In this document: piece after piece, positions 52,189-60,803 of the stretch
How positions within the stretch are numbered: the first letter of the stretch is position 1
Layout of the letters: each line of letters begins with the position of its first letter
NCBI RefSeq assembly: GCF_900108315.1
Contig: NZ_FNVB01000010.1
Coordinates: 1 to 64,000 of the forward strand
Source of the DNA: Saccharopolyspora kobensis
GTDB taxonomy: Bacteria > Actinomycetota > Actinomycetes > Mycobacteriales > Pseudonocardiaceae
Reading direction: 5' to 3'
DNA length: 64,000 bases
Notes under the pieces: generated by a model
Seen by the model: the letters and a program-made list of their open reading frames with translations, nothing else
Databases searched by the model: none
What the model was told of the DNA's origin: nothing
Position numbers and translations under genes: made by a program

Positions 52189-52977
52189 GTGGCCGAGGCA
52201 GGCGGCACACCGGTCAGCCAGCAGGACCGGCGCGAGGAGATCCGCCAGGAAGTGCTGACCAGCGGGTTCGTGCGCATCGAGGAGCTCGCCGCCGCGCACG
52301 GCGTCAGCGGCATGACGATCCACCGCGATCTGGACGTGCTGGAGCAGCAGGGCTGGCTGCGCAAGGTGCGGGGCGGGGCGACCTCGACGCCGACCGCGCT
52401 GCTGGAGACCTCGGTGCGGGCCAGGATCGCCGACGCCGCCGAGGAGAAGGCGCGCATCGCCGAGCACGCCGCGCGGCTCGTCACCCCCGGCCAGGTGGTG
52501 GCCCTGGACGACAGCACAAGCGCGCTCGCGGTCGCCGAGCGGTTGCCCGCGCTGGCGCCGCTGACCGTCGTGACGAACTTCCTGTCGGTGATCAACCTGC
52601 TCAGCGGCGAGCCCGGCCTGCACCTGATCGGGCTCGGCGGCGACTACCAGCCGTCCTACGACGCCTTCCTCGGGCTGCACACCGCCACCACCGCCCGCAC
52701 CATGCGCTCGGACGTGCTGTTCATGTCGACCACCGCGGTGGTCGGCGGGCACTGCCTGCACCGCTCGCAGGAGACGATCCAGGTCAAGCGGGCGCTGATG
52801 GAGACCACCGGCAAGCGGGTGCTGCTGCTGGACCACTCCAAGTTCGACCGGCGCGCGGTGCACGAGTTGGCTCCGCTGACCGAGTTCGACCTGGTCGTGG
52901 TGGATGCGGGCACGCCGGCTCGACTGCTCGACGAGCTGCGGTCGGCGGGTGTGGTGCTGGAGGTGGCCGGGCGCTGA
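52189..52977 (+). CDS. DeoR-family transcriptional regulator
   Basis: A 262-aa repressor. The HTH lies near residues 12-60 (RREEIRQEVLTSGFVRIEELAA, SGMTIHRDLDVLEQQG) and the sugar-phosphate sensor after that (VALDDSTSALAVAERL, GLGGDYQPSYDAFLG, LLLDHSKFDRRAVHEL). It resembles the regulator at 33 kb in layout. GTG at 52189 has GAGGGG 7 nt upstream; an earlier in-frame GTG at 52178 lacks one. The FGGY kinases downstream are likely targets, though a WYL regulator and SnoaL-like gene intervene. Confidence 0.88.
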   Translation: MAEAGGTPVSQQDRREEIRQEVLTSGFVRIEELAAAHGVSGMTIHRDLDVLEQQGWLRKVRGGATSTPTALLETSVRARIADAAEEKARIAEHAARLVTPGQVVALDDSTSALAVAERLPALAPLTVVTNFLSVINLLSGEPGLHLIGLGGDYQPSYDAFLGLHTATTARTMRSDVLFMSTTAVVGGHCLHRSQETIQVKRALMETTGKRVLLLDHSKFDRRAVHELAPLTEFDLVVVDAGTPARLLDELRSAGVVLEVAGR

Positions 52978-52983
52978 CCCGGC

Positions 52984-53961
52984 TCAACCCGCGCCGTACA
53001 AGCGGGTCAGCTCGCCCAGCGTCGCGGTGATCCGGTCGCGCAGTTCCACCGGCGCGAGGACTTCGGCGTCGGCACCGAGCTTGAGGAACTCCGGGAGCGC
53101 CTGGTCGACCGATTCGATCGGGACCCTCACCAGGATCCAGCCTCGCTCGTCGGGGGCTTCGGCGGTTCTCCGCGCCGCTCGCACCACGATCGGCTCCACC
53201 AGGTGGGGCAGGCGGTCGAAGGCGCGCGGCGAGAGCCGGACGGCCGCTTCGCCGCTGTGGCGCCGGGAGTCGAAGCGCTCCAGGTAGGACTTCCAGTGGT
53301 CGGCCAGGTCGAATCCGGCGGGCCGGGTGAATCGCTCGTCGAGGACGTGCAGGTCGAGGATCCGGGAAACGCGGTACGTGCGGATCCGCTCGCCGGAACC
53401 TGCCACCAGGTACCAGTGCCCGGCCTTCAGGACCAGCCCGTACGGCTGCACGGTGCGGCTCGTCTCGTGCGGCTCGGCCCAGCGCAGGTATCGCATCCGG
53501 ACGGTGCGGTCGTTCCACACGGCGTCGGCGACGTCGGTGAGGTGCGGTGTGCGATCGGCGGCGTCGTACCAAGCCGGACTGTCCAGGTGGAACCGGTCGG
53601 CGATGCGCCCGGACCGGTCCCGCAGATCCGCGGGCAGCGCCGCCATGAGCTTGAGGTGGGCCGCGGTCACGACCTCGCCCAGGCCGAGCTCGGCGGCGGC
53701 CGCGGGCAACCCGGTCAGGAACAGCGATTCCGCTTCGCCGGTGGTCAGCCCGGTCAACCGGGTGCGGAAACCGTCGAGCAGCCGGTAGCCGCCCCGGTGC
53801 CCCGGCTCGCCGTACAGCGGGATTCCCGCCTCGCTCAGCGATTCCACGTCGCGGTAGACGGTCCGCACCGACACCTCGAGTTCGTCGGCCAGCTCCTGCG
53901 CGGTCATCCGCCCCCTGGCTTGCAGCAGCAGGAGGATCGTCAGCAGGCGGCTCGCGCGCAC
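52984..53961 (-). CDS. WYL-domain transcriptional regulator (YafY-like)
   Basis: A 325-aa regulator. An N-terminal HTH_11 (MRASRLLTILLLLQARGRMT then VSVRTVYRDVESLSEAGIP) is followed by a WYL ligand-binding region (VWNDRTVRMRYLRW) and a C-terminal WCX extension. Such proteins sense nucleic acids or small ligands. It is convergent with the DeoR gene (7-nt gap between stops) and divergent from the SnoaL-like gene, which it may regulate. Confidence 0.88.
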   Translation of the reverse strand: MRASRLLTILLLLQARGRMTAQELADELEVSVRTVYRDVESLSEAGIPLYGEPGHRGGYRLLDGFRTRLTGLTTGEAESLFLTGLPAAAAELGLGEVVTAAHLKLMAALPADLRDRSGRIADRFHLDSPAWYDAADRTPHLTDVADAVWNDRTVRMRYLRWAEPHETSRTVQPYGLVLKAGHWYLVAGSGERIRTYRVSRILDLHVLDERFTRPAGFDLADHWKSYLERFDSRRHSGEAAVRLSPRAFDRLPHLVEPIVVRAARRTAEAPDERGWILVRVPIESVDQALPEFLKLGADAEVLAPVELRDRITATLGELTRLYGAG

Positions 53962-54011
53962 GGGTGGAGTGTGCCGGGATCCACTGACAGGAGGTGGCAG
54001 GGAGGACTGCT

Positions 54012-54017
54012 TAGCGT
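54012..54017 (+). promoter_or_regulatory. -10 hexamer TAGCGT of leaderless SnoaL-like gene
   Basis: TAGCGT, 6 nt, then the ATG at 54024. Confidence 0.55.
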
Positions 54018-54023
54018 CCGCCC

Positions 54024-54812
54024 ATGAACATCGACATCGAGCAGTTCGCGGACCGGTACGTCGCGGTGTGGAACGAACCCGATCCGGTCGCGCGGCGCAG
54101 CGCCATCGCGGCTCTGTGGGCGGCGGACGGCGTCCAGATCACCGAGTCGGCCGAGTACCGGGGGCACGACGAGCTCGAAACCCGCATATCCGGAGCCCAC
54201 GCCGAGTTCGTGCGCGGCTCGGGGCTGGTCTTCCGGCCCACCGGCGACGTGACCGGGCACCACGGCGCGCTCGTCTTCACCACGCACCTGGTGCCGGCCG
54301 ACGGCGGCGACAGCACCTGGACCGGCCGCGTTTGCGCGACTCTCGGAGCGGACGGGCGCATCCGGTCCGAGCACCAGTTCACCGTGCCCACCGCGGGCGG
54401 GAGCACCCGCGCAGGCGCGGAGGAGTTCCTCCGCAGGCTCGCGAAAGGTGACCCGGACCGGATCGCCGACCTGTTCGCCGAGGAGGTCGACTGGGTGCTG
54501 GACTGGCCGAGCGGCGGCCACCCGGCGGTGCCGTGGATCCGGCCGCGCTCGACCCGGGCGGAGGTCGCCGAGCACTTCCGCGCGATCGCCGACTTCCACG
54601 TGCCCGAGGAGGCAGCGGGGTCGGCGTCCCGGATCCTCGTCGAGGGCCAGGACGCGGTCGTGCTCGGCGACATCCGGCAGACGGTGCGGGCCACCGGCAG
54701 GTCGTACACCGCGCTGTGCGCGCTGCACCTGACCTTCGCGAACGGCTTGATCACCCGGTATGCCGTCTACGAGGACAGCCTCAGCGTCGCCGAAGCGCTC
54801 GGCGGCTCCTGA
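54024..54812 (+). CDS. tandem SnoaL/NTF2-like protein
   Basis: A 262-aa protein made of two NTF2/SnoaL-like halves (about 1-128 and 132-262). Both begin with a helix ending in ADGVQI or AEEVDWVLDWPS and end in a beta sheet (VFTTHLVP, LCALHLTF). Single-domain relatives are polyketide cyclases, ketosteroid isomerases or binding proteins; the two-domain version suggests an internal pseudo-dimer. It lies 62 nt from and divergent to the WYL regulator, a common arrangement for a regulated partner. Confidence 0.82.
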   Translation: MNIDIEQFADRYVAVWNEPDPVARRSAIAALWAADGVQITESAEYRGHDELETRISGAHAEFVRGSGLVFRPTGDVTGHHGALVFTTHLVPADGGDSTWTGRVCATLGADGRIRSEHQFTVPTAGGSTRAGAEEFLRRLAKGDPDRIADLFAEEVDWVLDWPSGGHPAVPWIRPRSTRAEVAEHFRAIADFHVPEEAAGSASRILVEGQDAVVLGDIRQTVRATGRSYTALCALHLTFANGLITRYAVYEDSLSVAEALGGS

Positions 54813-56255
54813 TCAGGCTGCGGCGAGCCAGCCCCGGGCGCGGAGTTCGCCGAGGAAGCGCTGGTAGCTGCTGTCCAGTTGGGACACCTCCGAGCGCACC
54901 GGTTCGACCAGTTCGCCCTCGGGCACCATCGCTGCCGCCGCGGCGCTCAGGTCCGGGTGGATCGAACCGCTGGCCGCCAGCAGTGCCGCGCCGAGCGCCG
55001 TGCCCGCGCCTTGGACGCGCAAGACCGGGCGGTCCAGGACCGATGCTCTGATCCGGCACCAGGCGAGGCTCCGGGCACCGCCACCTGCGGTGCGCACCGG
55101 GCCTGCCGCCGGGGCACCGATCTCGGCCAGGCGCTCCAGCGCGAGGCGCTCGCAGAAGGCGACGCCTTCGAGGCGGGAGCGGTACTCGTCCACCCGGCCC
55201 TGCGGTGTGCCGATGGCGAACCGGGTGGCCCGCTCGGCCAGGAACGGGAACCGCTCGCCCTCGCCGCGCAGCGGGTAGTTGACCACGCTCGCCGGGCCGC
55301 GGTCGGTGGCCGCGCGGTCCAGTTCGGCCAGCTCTGTGGTGTCCACATCGGACAAAGCGGAGCCGCCGATGTTGGCCGCACCACCGGGCAGCCACACGCC
55401 GTCCGGGTGCAGGTGGCTGTACACCGCCCCGGCCGGGTCGTGCACGAGTTCCTCCGACACGCCTTTGAGGACCAGCGTCGTGCCCAGGACGGTCACGAAC
55501 TGGCCGATGTCGACGGCACCGCACGCCAGCTGGCCCGCGCACCCGTCGGTCATCCCGGCCCGCACCTCGCAGCCCGCGGGCAGCCCCGTCTCCGCCGCGG
55601 CCGACGCGTCGACCACTCCCAGGACCACAGTCGGCCGCACGACCTCCGGGAGCAGCCGGGACGGCACCTCCAGCGCGTCGAAGACCTCGGTGGCCCACTC
55701 CCCGGCCACCGCGTCGTAACCGCTCTTCAGCGCGTGGCTGGTGTCGGTGGCCACCGGCCGCCCGACCAGCTTCCGGGCGATGACGTCCGGGGTGTGGCAG
55801 ACCAGCTCGGTGCCCGCCGGCAGGTGGCGCGCCAGCCAGGCGATCCTGGCCAGGCCCGATCCGGCCGACGGGGTGATGCCGGTCCGCTCCCAGCGCGCCG
55901 CACCGACCTCGACCGCGGTGCGGGCCTCGGCTTCGGCGCGTCGGTCGTCGTACATCAGCGCCGCGCCGAGCGGGTCGCCGCTGCCGTCGACCGCGACCAC
56001 GGTGCCCGAGGTCGCCGAGATCGCCAGCGAGGTGATCTCGGCGCTGCGCGCACCCATCGCGGTCGTGCACTCGGCCAGGCAGTCGCGGACCGCGGGCCAC
56101 CAGGTGCTCGCGTCCTGCTCGGAACGGCCGCCCGGCGAGCGCACCGGCTGCGGCAGCGGCCGGGAAGCCGACGCCACCACCGCACCGGCCTGGTCGTGGA
56201 TCTGCACCCGCACGTTGGCGGTCGCGATGTCCACTCCTGCGACGAGCTCTCCCAT
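54813..56255 (-). CDS. FGGY-family carbohydrate kinase
   Basis: A 480-aa kinase with two RNase-H-like domains. The N-terminal phosphate loop is VAGVDIATANVRVQI and the catalytic Asp is in GMTDGCAGQLACGAV. The C-terminal part includes RTAGGGARSLAWCRIRASV and GTALGAALLA. The sugar specificity is not clear; a D-xylulose/sugar-alcohol group is likely. ATG 56255 follows GGGGAGGGG. The HAD phosphatase gene lies 31 nt upstream in the same direction. Its stop abuts the SnoaL-like stop on the other strand. Confidence 0.88.
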   Translation of the reverse strand: MGELVAGVDIATANVRVQIHDQAGAVVASASRPLPQPVRSPGGRSEQDASTWWPAVRDCLAECTTAMGARSAEITSLAISATSGTVVAVDGSGDPLGAALMYDDRRAEAEARTAVEVGAARWERTGITPSAGSGLARIAWLARHLPAGTELVCHTPDVIARKLVGRPVATDTSHALKSGYDAVAGEWATEVFDALEVPSRLLPEVVRPTVVLGVVDASAAAETGLPAGCEVRAGMTDGCAGQLACGAVDIGQFVTVLGTTLVLKGVSEELVHDPAGAVYSHLHPDGVWLPGGAANIGGSALSDVDTTELAELDRAATDRGPASVVNYPLRGEGERFPFLAERATRFAIGTPQGRVDEYRSRLEGVAFCERLALERLAEIGAPAAGPVRTAGGGARSLAWCRIRASVLDRPVLRVQGAGTALGAALLAASGSIHPDLSAAAAAMVPEGELVEPVRSEVSQLDSSYQRFLGELRARGWLAAA

Positions 56256-56286
56256 CAGCACCCCTCCCCGGAGCGTGAACCGCTGG

Positions 56287-56991
56287 TCACCCAGCGGCCT
56301 GCAGCTTCTCCAGCGCTTCCGGCAACTCCGCCATCGAGAGCACCGCGATGTCCGGTTCGGCGAGCTGCTCGGGCGTCGGCTCCGGCGGAGCCTCGCCGCG
56401 CACCACCCACACCGTTCGCAGGCCGACCCGCTTGGCACCGCGCACATCGGTGTCCAGCCGGTTGCCGACGTGCACCGCGTTCGCCGGGTCGACGCCGGCT
56501 TCGCGCAGCGCGTGCTGGAAGATCCGCGGGTCCGGCTTCTCCGCCCCGACGACCTCGGAGATCGCCCAGATGTCCACGAAGTCGGACACGCCGTCCCGGC
56601 GCAGGGCTTCCACGACCACCGCGCGCTGGTTCGCCACGATCGCGATCTTGTACCGCCCGGCGAGCCTGCGCAGCGTGGGCAGCACGTCCTCGTGCAGCGC
56701 CGACGGCGGGTACTCCCAGTACTGCTCGGCGCGGTCGGACAGCCGCTGGCGGTCGCCCGCGGTCAGGAAGCGCTCGGCGACCGCGGTCCGCAGCGAGCCG
56801 CCCTGCGCCTGCCTGCGCTCGTCGTAGACCTGCTGGAACTCCGCTTCGCCGACCTCACCGCGGCCGTCCTCGGCGGCGAGTTCGCGCGTGGCGCGCAGCA
56901 GCGCGTCGCGGTAGGCGCTGTCGTCGTAGACCGGGCCGCCGACGTCGAGCAGCACGAGGTCGATGCGGCCGGTGGTGGGTTCAGGCGGCAC
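56287..56991 (-). CDS. HAD-superfamily hydrolase (phosphatase)
   Basis: A 234-aa HAD hydrolase with a C1-type helical cap. Motif I is LVLLDVGGPVYDDS (nucleophile Asp; the usual DxDGT is DVGGP, with Gly in place of the acid/base Asp). Motif II is in IAIVANQ, motif III the Lys of EKPDPRIF, motif IV HVGNRLDTDVRGAK. The changed motif I may lower or alter the hydrolase activity. It sits between two FGGY kinases and heads the operon with the one at 54.8 kb. GTG start, GGAAGGA at 6 nt. Confidence 0.85.
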   Translation of the reverse strand: MPPEPTTGRIDLVLLDVGGPVYDDSAYRDALLRATRELAAEDGRGEVGEAEFQQVYDERRQAQGGSLRTAVAERFLTAGDRQRLSDRAEQYWEYPPSALHEDVLPTLRRLAGRYKIAIVANQRAVVVEALRRDGVSDFVDIWAISEVVGAEKPDPRIFQHALREAGVDPANAVHVGNRLDTDVRGAKRVGLRTVWVVRGEAPPEPTPEQLAEPDIAVLSMAELPEALEKLQAAG

Positions 56992-57146
56992 GGCGCGTCC
57001 TTCCGGTGGTGGTCCACTACCGGGATCGTGGTGTCACATCCCATCGCAAACATAACACCTATCTTGAAATTTTTAACACACAATGCTGTGATGTTCTCGG
57101 GTCGCGCACCGGCCGACCCGGCAGGCGGGATCTGGAGGGAACGCCC
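56992..57146. promoter_or_regulatory. AT-rich divergent promoter between HAD-kinase operon and FGGY kinase
   Basis: Unusually AT-rich (57030-57100). On the plus strand TTGAAA (57064-57069), 17 nt and TGTGAT (57087-57092) form a promoter for the kinase. An imperfect dyad AACACACA/TGTGATGTT at 57075-57095 overlaps it and is a possible operator for the DeoR regulator at 52 kb. Confidence 0.6.
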
Positions 57147-58616
57147 GTGATCACCATCGGCATCGACGCCGGCACCTCGGTGGTGAAGAGCGTCGCCTAC
57201 GCGGCGGACGGGACCGAGCTGGCGGTCGCCCGCCGCCCGACCCGGGTCGAGCACCCGCGGCCCGGCTGGGCCGAGCAGGACATGCAGGAGGTGTGGAGCG
57301 CGGTCGCCGACACCGTCGCCGAACTCACCGCCGCCGCCGGATCCGACGTCGCAGCGCTCGCGCTGACCGCCCAGGGCGACGGCTGCTGGCTGGTCGACGA
57401 CGCCGGCCGACCGACCGGCCCCGCGCTGCTCTGGAACGACGCCCGCGCTTCCGGGATCGCCGCCGACTGGGCCGATTCCGGGGTGCTCGCCGAGCTGTTC
57501 AAGATCAACGGATCGGTCGGGTTCGGCGGTCTGCCGCACGCGCAGCTGCGCTGGCTCGCCGAGCACGACCCGGCCCGGCTCGAGCGGTCCGCGAAGGTGC
57601 TGACCTGCGGCGGCTGGCTGTTCCACTGCCTGACCGGGCGCCTCGCCTGGGACGTTTCCGAAGCCTCGAACCCGTTCCTCGACGCGCGGACCGGGCAGTA
57701 CTCCCCCACCGTGCTCACCGAGCTCGGGCTGGACTGGGCGCAGCCGCTGCTGCCCGACGTGGTGGACGGTCGGCAGCGGATCGCACCGCTGCGCGACGCC
57801 GCGGCCGAGCGGCTCGGCGTCCCGGCGGGCACACCGGTGGTGCTCGGCGCGTACGACGTGATCTCCACGGCCATCGGCGCCGGTGTCACCGAACCCGGCC
57901 AGGCCTGCACGATCCTGGGCACCACGATCTGCACCGAGGTGATCAGCGACAGCCCGCGGCTCGACCGCACGCCGGTGGGCATGTCGCTGCGCACGCCGGA
58001 ACCGGGCCGGTGGATGCTCGCCAGCGCCACCCTGTCGGGCACCGAGGTCGTGGAGTGGACCTGCCGGATGCTCGGCCTGCCCAACCCCGAAGACCTCACC
58101 GATCTCGCCGAACAGGCCGAGCCCGGCAGCAAGGGCCTGCTGATGCTGCCCTACCTCTCGCTGGCCGGTGAGCGCGCGCCGTTCTACGACCCGGCCGCGC
58201 GCGGCAGCCTGCACGGGCTGAGCCTGGAGCACGGTCCGGCCGAGATCGCGCGGGCCTGTCTGGAGGGGCTGGCCATGGCGATCCGGGACTGCCTGGGGGC
58301 CAGCGCCGCGCAGCCCACCGAGCTCCGGCTCACCGGCGGTGGTTCGGCGAACCGGCTGTGGCGCCAGGTGATCGCGGACGTGACCGGGCTGCCGGTCGTG
58401 CGCACCACCGACGAGCAGGCCGGTGCCCGCGGCGCGACCGTGACCGCGCAGTCCCTGCTGACCGGCCGCAGCCTCACCGAGGTCGCCCGCGAGCTGGTCG
58501 GGACGTCCGAGCCGCTGCTGCCCATCGGGGCCAACCGGGCCACCTACGACGACGCGTACGCGCGCTTCATCGCCGCGCGGGAAGCGGCTCAGGCCGCCGC
58601 CTGGTTCCAGCGCTGA
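57147..58616 (+). CDS. FGGY-family pentulose/sugar-alcohol kinase (xylulokinase-like)
   Basis: A 489-aa FGGY kinase. Seen are IGIDAGTSVVKSVAYA (phosphate loop), LTAQGDGCWLVDDAGRP, LLWNDARASGIAADW, the catalytic Asp in GAYDVISTAIGAG, and the C-terminal RLTGGGSANRLWRQVIADVT. Closest by pattern to xylulose, L-xylulose or erythritol kinases. GTG with TGGAGGGA upstream. It is divergent from the HAD/FGGY operon; no transporter or isomerase is adjacent, so the pathway is incomplete here. Confidence 0.88.
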   Translation: MITIGIDAGTSVVKSVAYAADGTELAVARRPTRVEHPRPGWAEQDMQEVWSAVADTVAELTAAAGSDVAALALTAQGDGCWLVDDAGRPTGPALLWNDARASGIAADWADSGVLAELFKINGSVGFGGLPHAQLRWLAEHDPARLERSAKVLTCGGWLFHCLTGRLAWDVSEASNPFLDARTGQYSPTVLTELGLDWAQPLLPDVVDGRQRIAPLRDAAAERLGVPAGTPVVLGAYDVISTAIGAGVTEPGQACTILGTTICTEVISDSPRLDRTPVGMSLRTPEPGRWMLASATLSGTEVVEWTCRMLGLPNPEDLTDLAEQAEPGSKGLLMLPYLSLAGERAPFYDPAARGSLHGLSLEHGPAEIARACLEGLAMAIRDCLGASAAQPTELRLTGGGSANRLWRQVIADVTGLPVVRTTDEQAGARGATVTAQSLLTGRSLTEVARELVGTSEPLLPIGANRATYDDAYARFIAAREAAQAAAWFQR

Positions 58617-58621
58617 AGTCC

Positions 58622-59287
58622 TCATCGCGCACCGCCGATCCCGGCGGCCAGCGCGGGACGCGGCTTGGCCCAGGCCAGCCCGAGCAGCGCGCTCGCCCGC
58701 CGGGTGCCACGGCGGTCCCGGCGGCGGGCGATCCGCTCGGCGACCAGCGCGCGGAAGCGCTCGGCCCCCTCGCCGAGCCGGCCGAGCGCCTGTTCCAGGC
58801 AGTCCAGGGCCTGGCGCTGATCGCCGGTGCACAGCAGATCGGTGATCGCGAAGTCCAGGGCCTGGGTGCGCAGGCCGTCCAGCTCCACGACGTCGCACTC
58901 CCGGACCCACGCCTGGTGGATCGTCAGATCCGGCTGCGAGCGCACCTCGCGGCCGTAGGGGATCGTCACGTCCACGACCTCGTCGGCCGGGCCGCAGCCG
59001 TGCATCGCCACCGCTGTCGGGCCGGACAGCACCGAGTGCGGTCCGGCCCGCAGCAGCGCGGCGGCAGCACGGGTCACCGGATCGCCGGCGCGGGCCGCCG
59101 GGACCACCACGCCGTGCCAGGGCTGCACCCACTCACCGGCGGCCAGGCCCGCCACGAGCTCGTCCGGGCCCAGCAGCCGTTCGGCGTCCCGGCAGGTCAT
59201 CGCGCCGTGCCTGGCCGAGGGCGGCCACTCCACGACTGCGTTCGGGGTTCGTTCTCCAGGGCAGGTGATTTTCGTTCTCATACCCAT
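58622..59287 (-). CDS. AbiEi antitoxin-like protein
   Basis: A 221-aa protein with a pattern common in actinobacterial AbiEi-type proteins: a winged-helix-like N-terminal region with LAAGEWVQPWHGVVVPA, then LRAGPHSVLSGPTAVAMHGC, VDVTIPYGRE and a helical C terminus. AbiEi members repress the abiE operon as antitoxins of type IV abortive infection systems, but no AbiEii toxin is present here. A DUF559-type nuclease, often fused in relatives, is absent. Function undetermined. The start is uncertain; ATGs occur at 59287 and 59281, and the conserved part begins near residue 30. Confidence 0.6.
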   Translation of the reverse strand: MGMRTKITCPGERTPNAVVEWPPSARHGAMTCRDAERLLGPDELVAGLAAGEWVQPWHGVVVPAARAGDPVTRAAAALLRAGPHSVLSGPTAVAMHGCGPADEVVDVTIPYGREVRSQPDLTIHQAWVRECDVVELDGLRTQALDFAITDLLCTGDQRQALDCLEQALGRLGEGAERFRALVAERIARRRDRRGTRRASALLGLAWAKPRPALAAGIGGAR

Positions 59288-59359
59288 ACAGAGGCGCGAA
59301 CCCCGCCCGCAGATACAGCTGCGAGTGGATACACCTCGATCAGGTGGGACTCCGCGGAG

Positions 59360-60733
59360 TCAGCTCCGGAGGGTGCGCAGGGCCGTGTGGACCATCGCCC
59401 GGACACCGACCAGCAGGGCCCGCTCGTCCAGCGCGAACGTCGGCTGGTGCAGGTCCTTGACCCGGCCCGACCCGGAGTGCACGCCCAGGCGCGCGAACGA
59501 GCCCGGCACGTGCTCCAGGTACCAGCCGAAGTCCTCGCCGCCCGAGGACTGCGGGGTGCTCGCCAGGGCTTCTTCGCCGAGCGCGGCTTCGATGCCCGCC
59601 CGGAACAGCTCGGTGCTCTCCTGGTCGTTGACCACCGGCGGCACGCCGCGCCGGTGCTGGAGGTCGAACCCGACGCCGAGCGGCGCCAGCAGGCTGTGCA
59701 CCAGCTCGTGCACCAGCGGCTCCAGCTTCGCCCAGGTGTCGCGGTCGCCGGTGCGCAGCGTGCCGGTGAGCACCCCGTCCTGCGGGATGGCGTTCGGCGC
59801 TTCACCCGCGTGCACCGCGCCCCAGGTCAGGACGGTTCCGGTGCGCGGGTCGACGCGGCGCGACAGCAGCGTCGGCAGGCCGGTGATGACGGTGCCCAGC
59901 GCGTGCACCAGGTCCGCGGTCAGGTGCGGGCGCGAGGTGTGCCCGCCGGGCGAGGTCAGGCGGAGCTCCAGCAGGTCGCTGGCCGAGGTGATGGCGCCGA
60001 CGCGGGTGCCGATCTGCCCGACCGGCAACCGCGGATCGCAGTGCAGACCGAAGATCCGGTCCACCCCGTCGAGCGCCCCGGCGGCCAGCACGTCCAGCGC
60101 GCCGCCCGGCATCACCTCTTCGGCGGGCTGGAGGATCAGCCGCACCCGGCCGGGCAGCTCCGGCGCGGAGGCCAGCGCCAGCGCGGCGCCCAGCGCGACC
60201 GTGGTGTGCGCGTCGTGACCGCAGGCGTGCGCGACACCGTCCACAGTGGAGGAGTACGGGAGCCCGGTGGCCTCGGTCAGCGGCAGTGCGTCGATGTCCG
60301 CGCGCAGCGCCACGGTGCGGCCGCCGGGCCGCTCCTCGCCGATGTCGCAGACCAGGCCGGTGCCCACCGGCAGCACCTGCGGCTTCAGCCCCGCCCTGGT
60401 GAGCTGCTCGACGAGGAAGGCGGTGGTCTCGTGCTCGGCGCGGGAGAGTTCGGGGTGGGCGTGGATGTGCCGCCGCCAGGCCACCACCCGCTGGGCGTTC
60501 TCGGCCAACCAGGAGTCCAGCCAGGACGGCCCGCGGCCGGCGCCCAGGTCCGCCACGGCCCCGACACTGGTGTCCACGCCCGACATGGTGCTGCCGATCG
60601 GCGCGGACGGCCCGTCCACGCCCGGTGCGAGGAGCGTGCCCTGCGCCGCTGCGGGCCAGCTCGCCTCCTCCACCACCGAACCGCTGTTCGAGGGCCGTCC
60701 CGGGTCCGAGCCACGAGAATCCACCACGGTCAC
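59360..60733 (-). CDS. M20-family amidohydrolase (AmiB/AmiA-like)
   Basis: A 457-aa metallopeptidase-like amidohydrolase. Metal ligands are suggested by HACGHDAHTT (ACGHD motif), AEEVMPGGA (Glu pair) and HCDPRLPVGQ; dimer-domain segments follow (SPGGHTSRPHL). Members hydrolyse N-acyl amino acids, as amidohydrolases or aminoacylases, in M. tuberculosis AmiA1/AmiB1 (Rv3305c-Rv3306c). The GTG at 60733 is chosen because GGAGGAA lies about 6 nt upstream; this leaves an unconserved 70-residue N-terminal stretch. It follows the other M20 gene by 70 nt. Confidence 0.85.
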   Translation of the reverse strand: MTVVDSRGSDPGRPSNSGSVVEEASWPAAAQGTLLAPGVDGPSAPIGSTMSGVDTSVGAVADLGAGRGPSWLDSWLAENAQRVVAWRRHIHAHPELSRAEHETTAFLVEQLTRAGLKPQVLPVGTGLVCDIGEERPGGRTVALRADIDALPLTEATGLPYSSTVDGVAHACGHDAHTTVALGAALALASAPELPGRVRLILQPAEEVMPGGALDVLAAGALDGVDRIFGLHCDPRLPVGQIGTRVGAITSASDLLELRLTSPGGHTSRPHLTADLVHALGTVITGLPTLLSRRVDPRTGTVLTWGAVHAGEAPNAIPQDGVLTGTLRTGDRDTWAKLEPLVHELVHSLLAPLGVGFDLQHRRGVPPVVNDQESTELFRAGIEAALGEEALASTPQSSGGEDFGWYLEHVPGSFARLGVHSGSGRVKDLHQPTFALDERALLVGVRAMVHTALRTLRS

Positions 60734-60803
60734 GCCATTCCTCCAGTGTCTTGCGGGGCGTCCGGACCCGGTGCGCGGCACGAGCGGCAAGCGGCAGCAC
60801 CGC

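Noticed and set aside
54879-58616. 1245-aa plus-strand frame
   Set aside because: The real gene is its last 489 codons (FGGY kinase); the remainder is antisense to the other kinase and the HAD gene.
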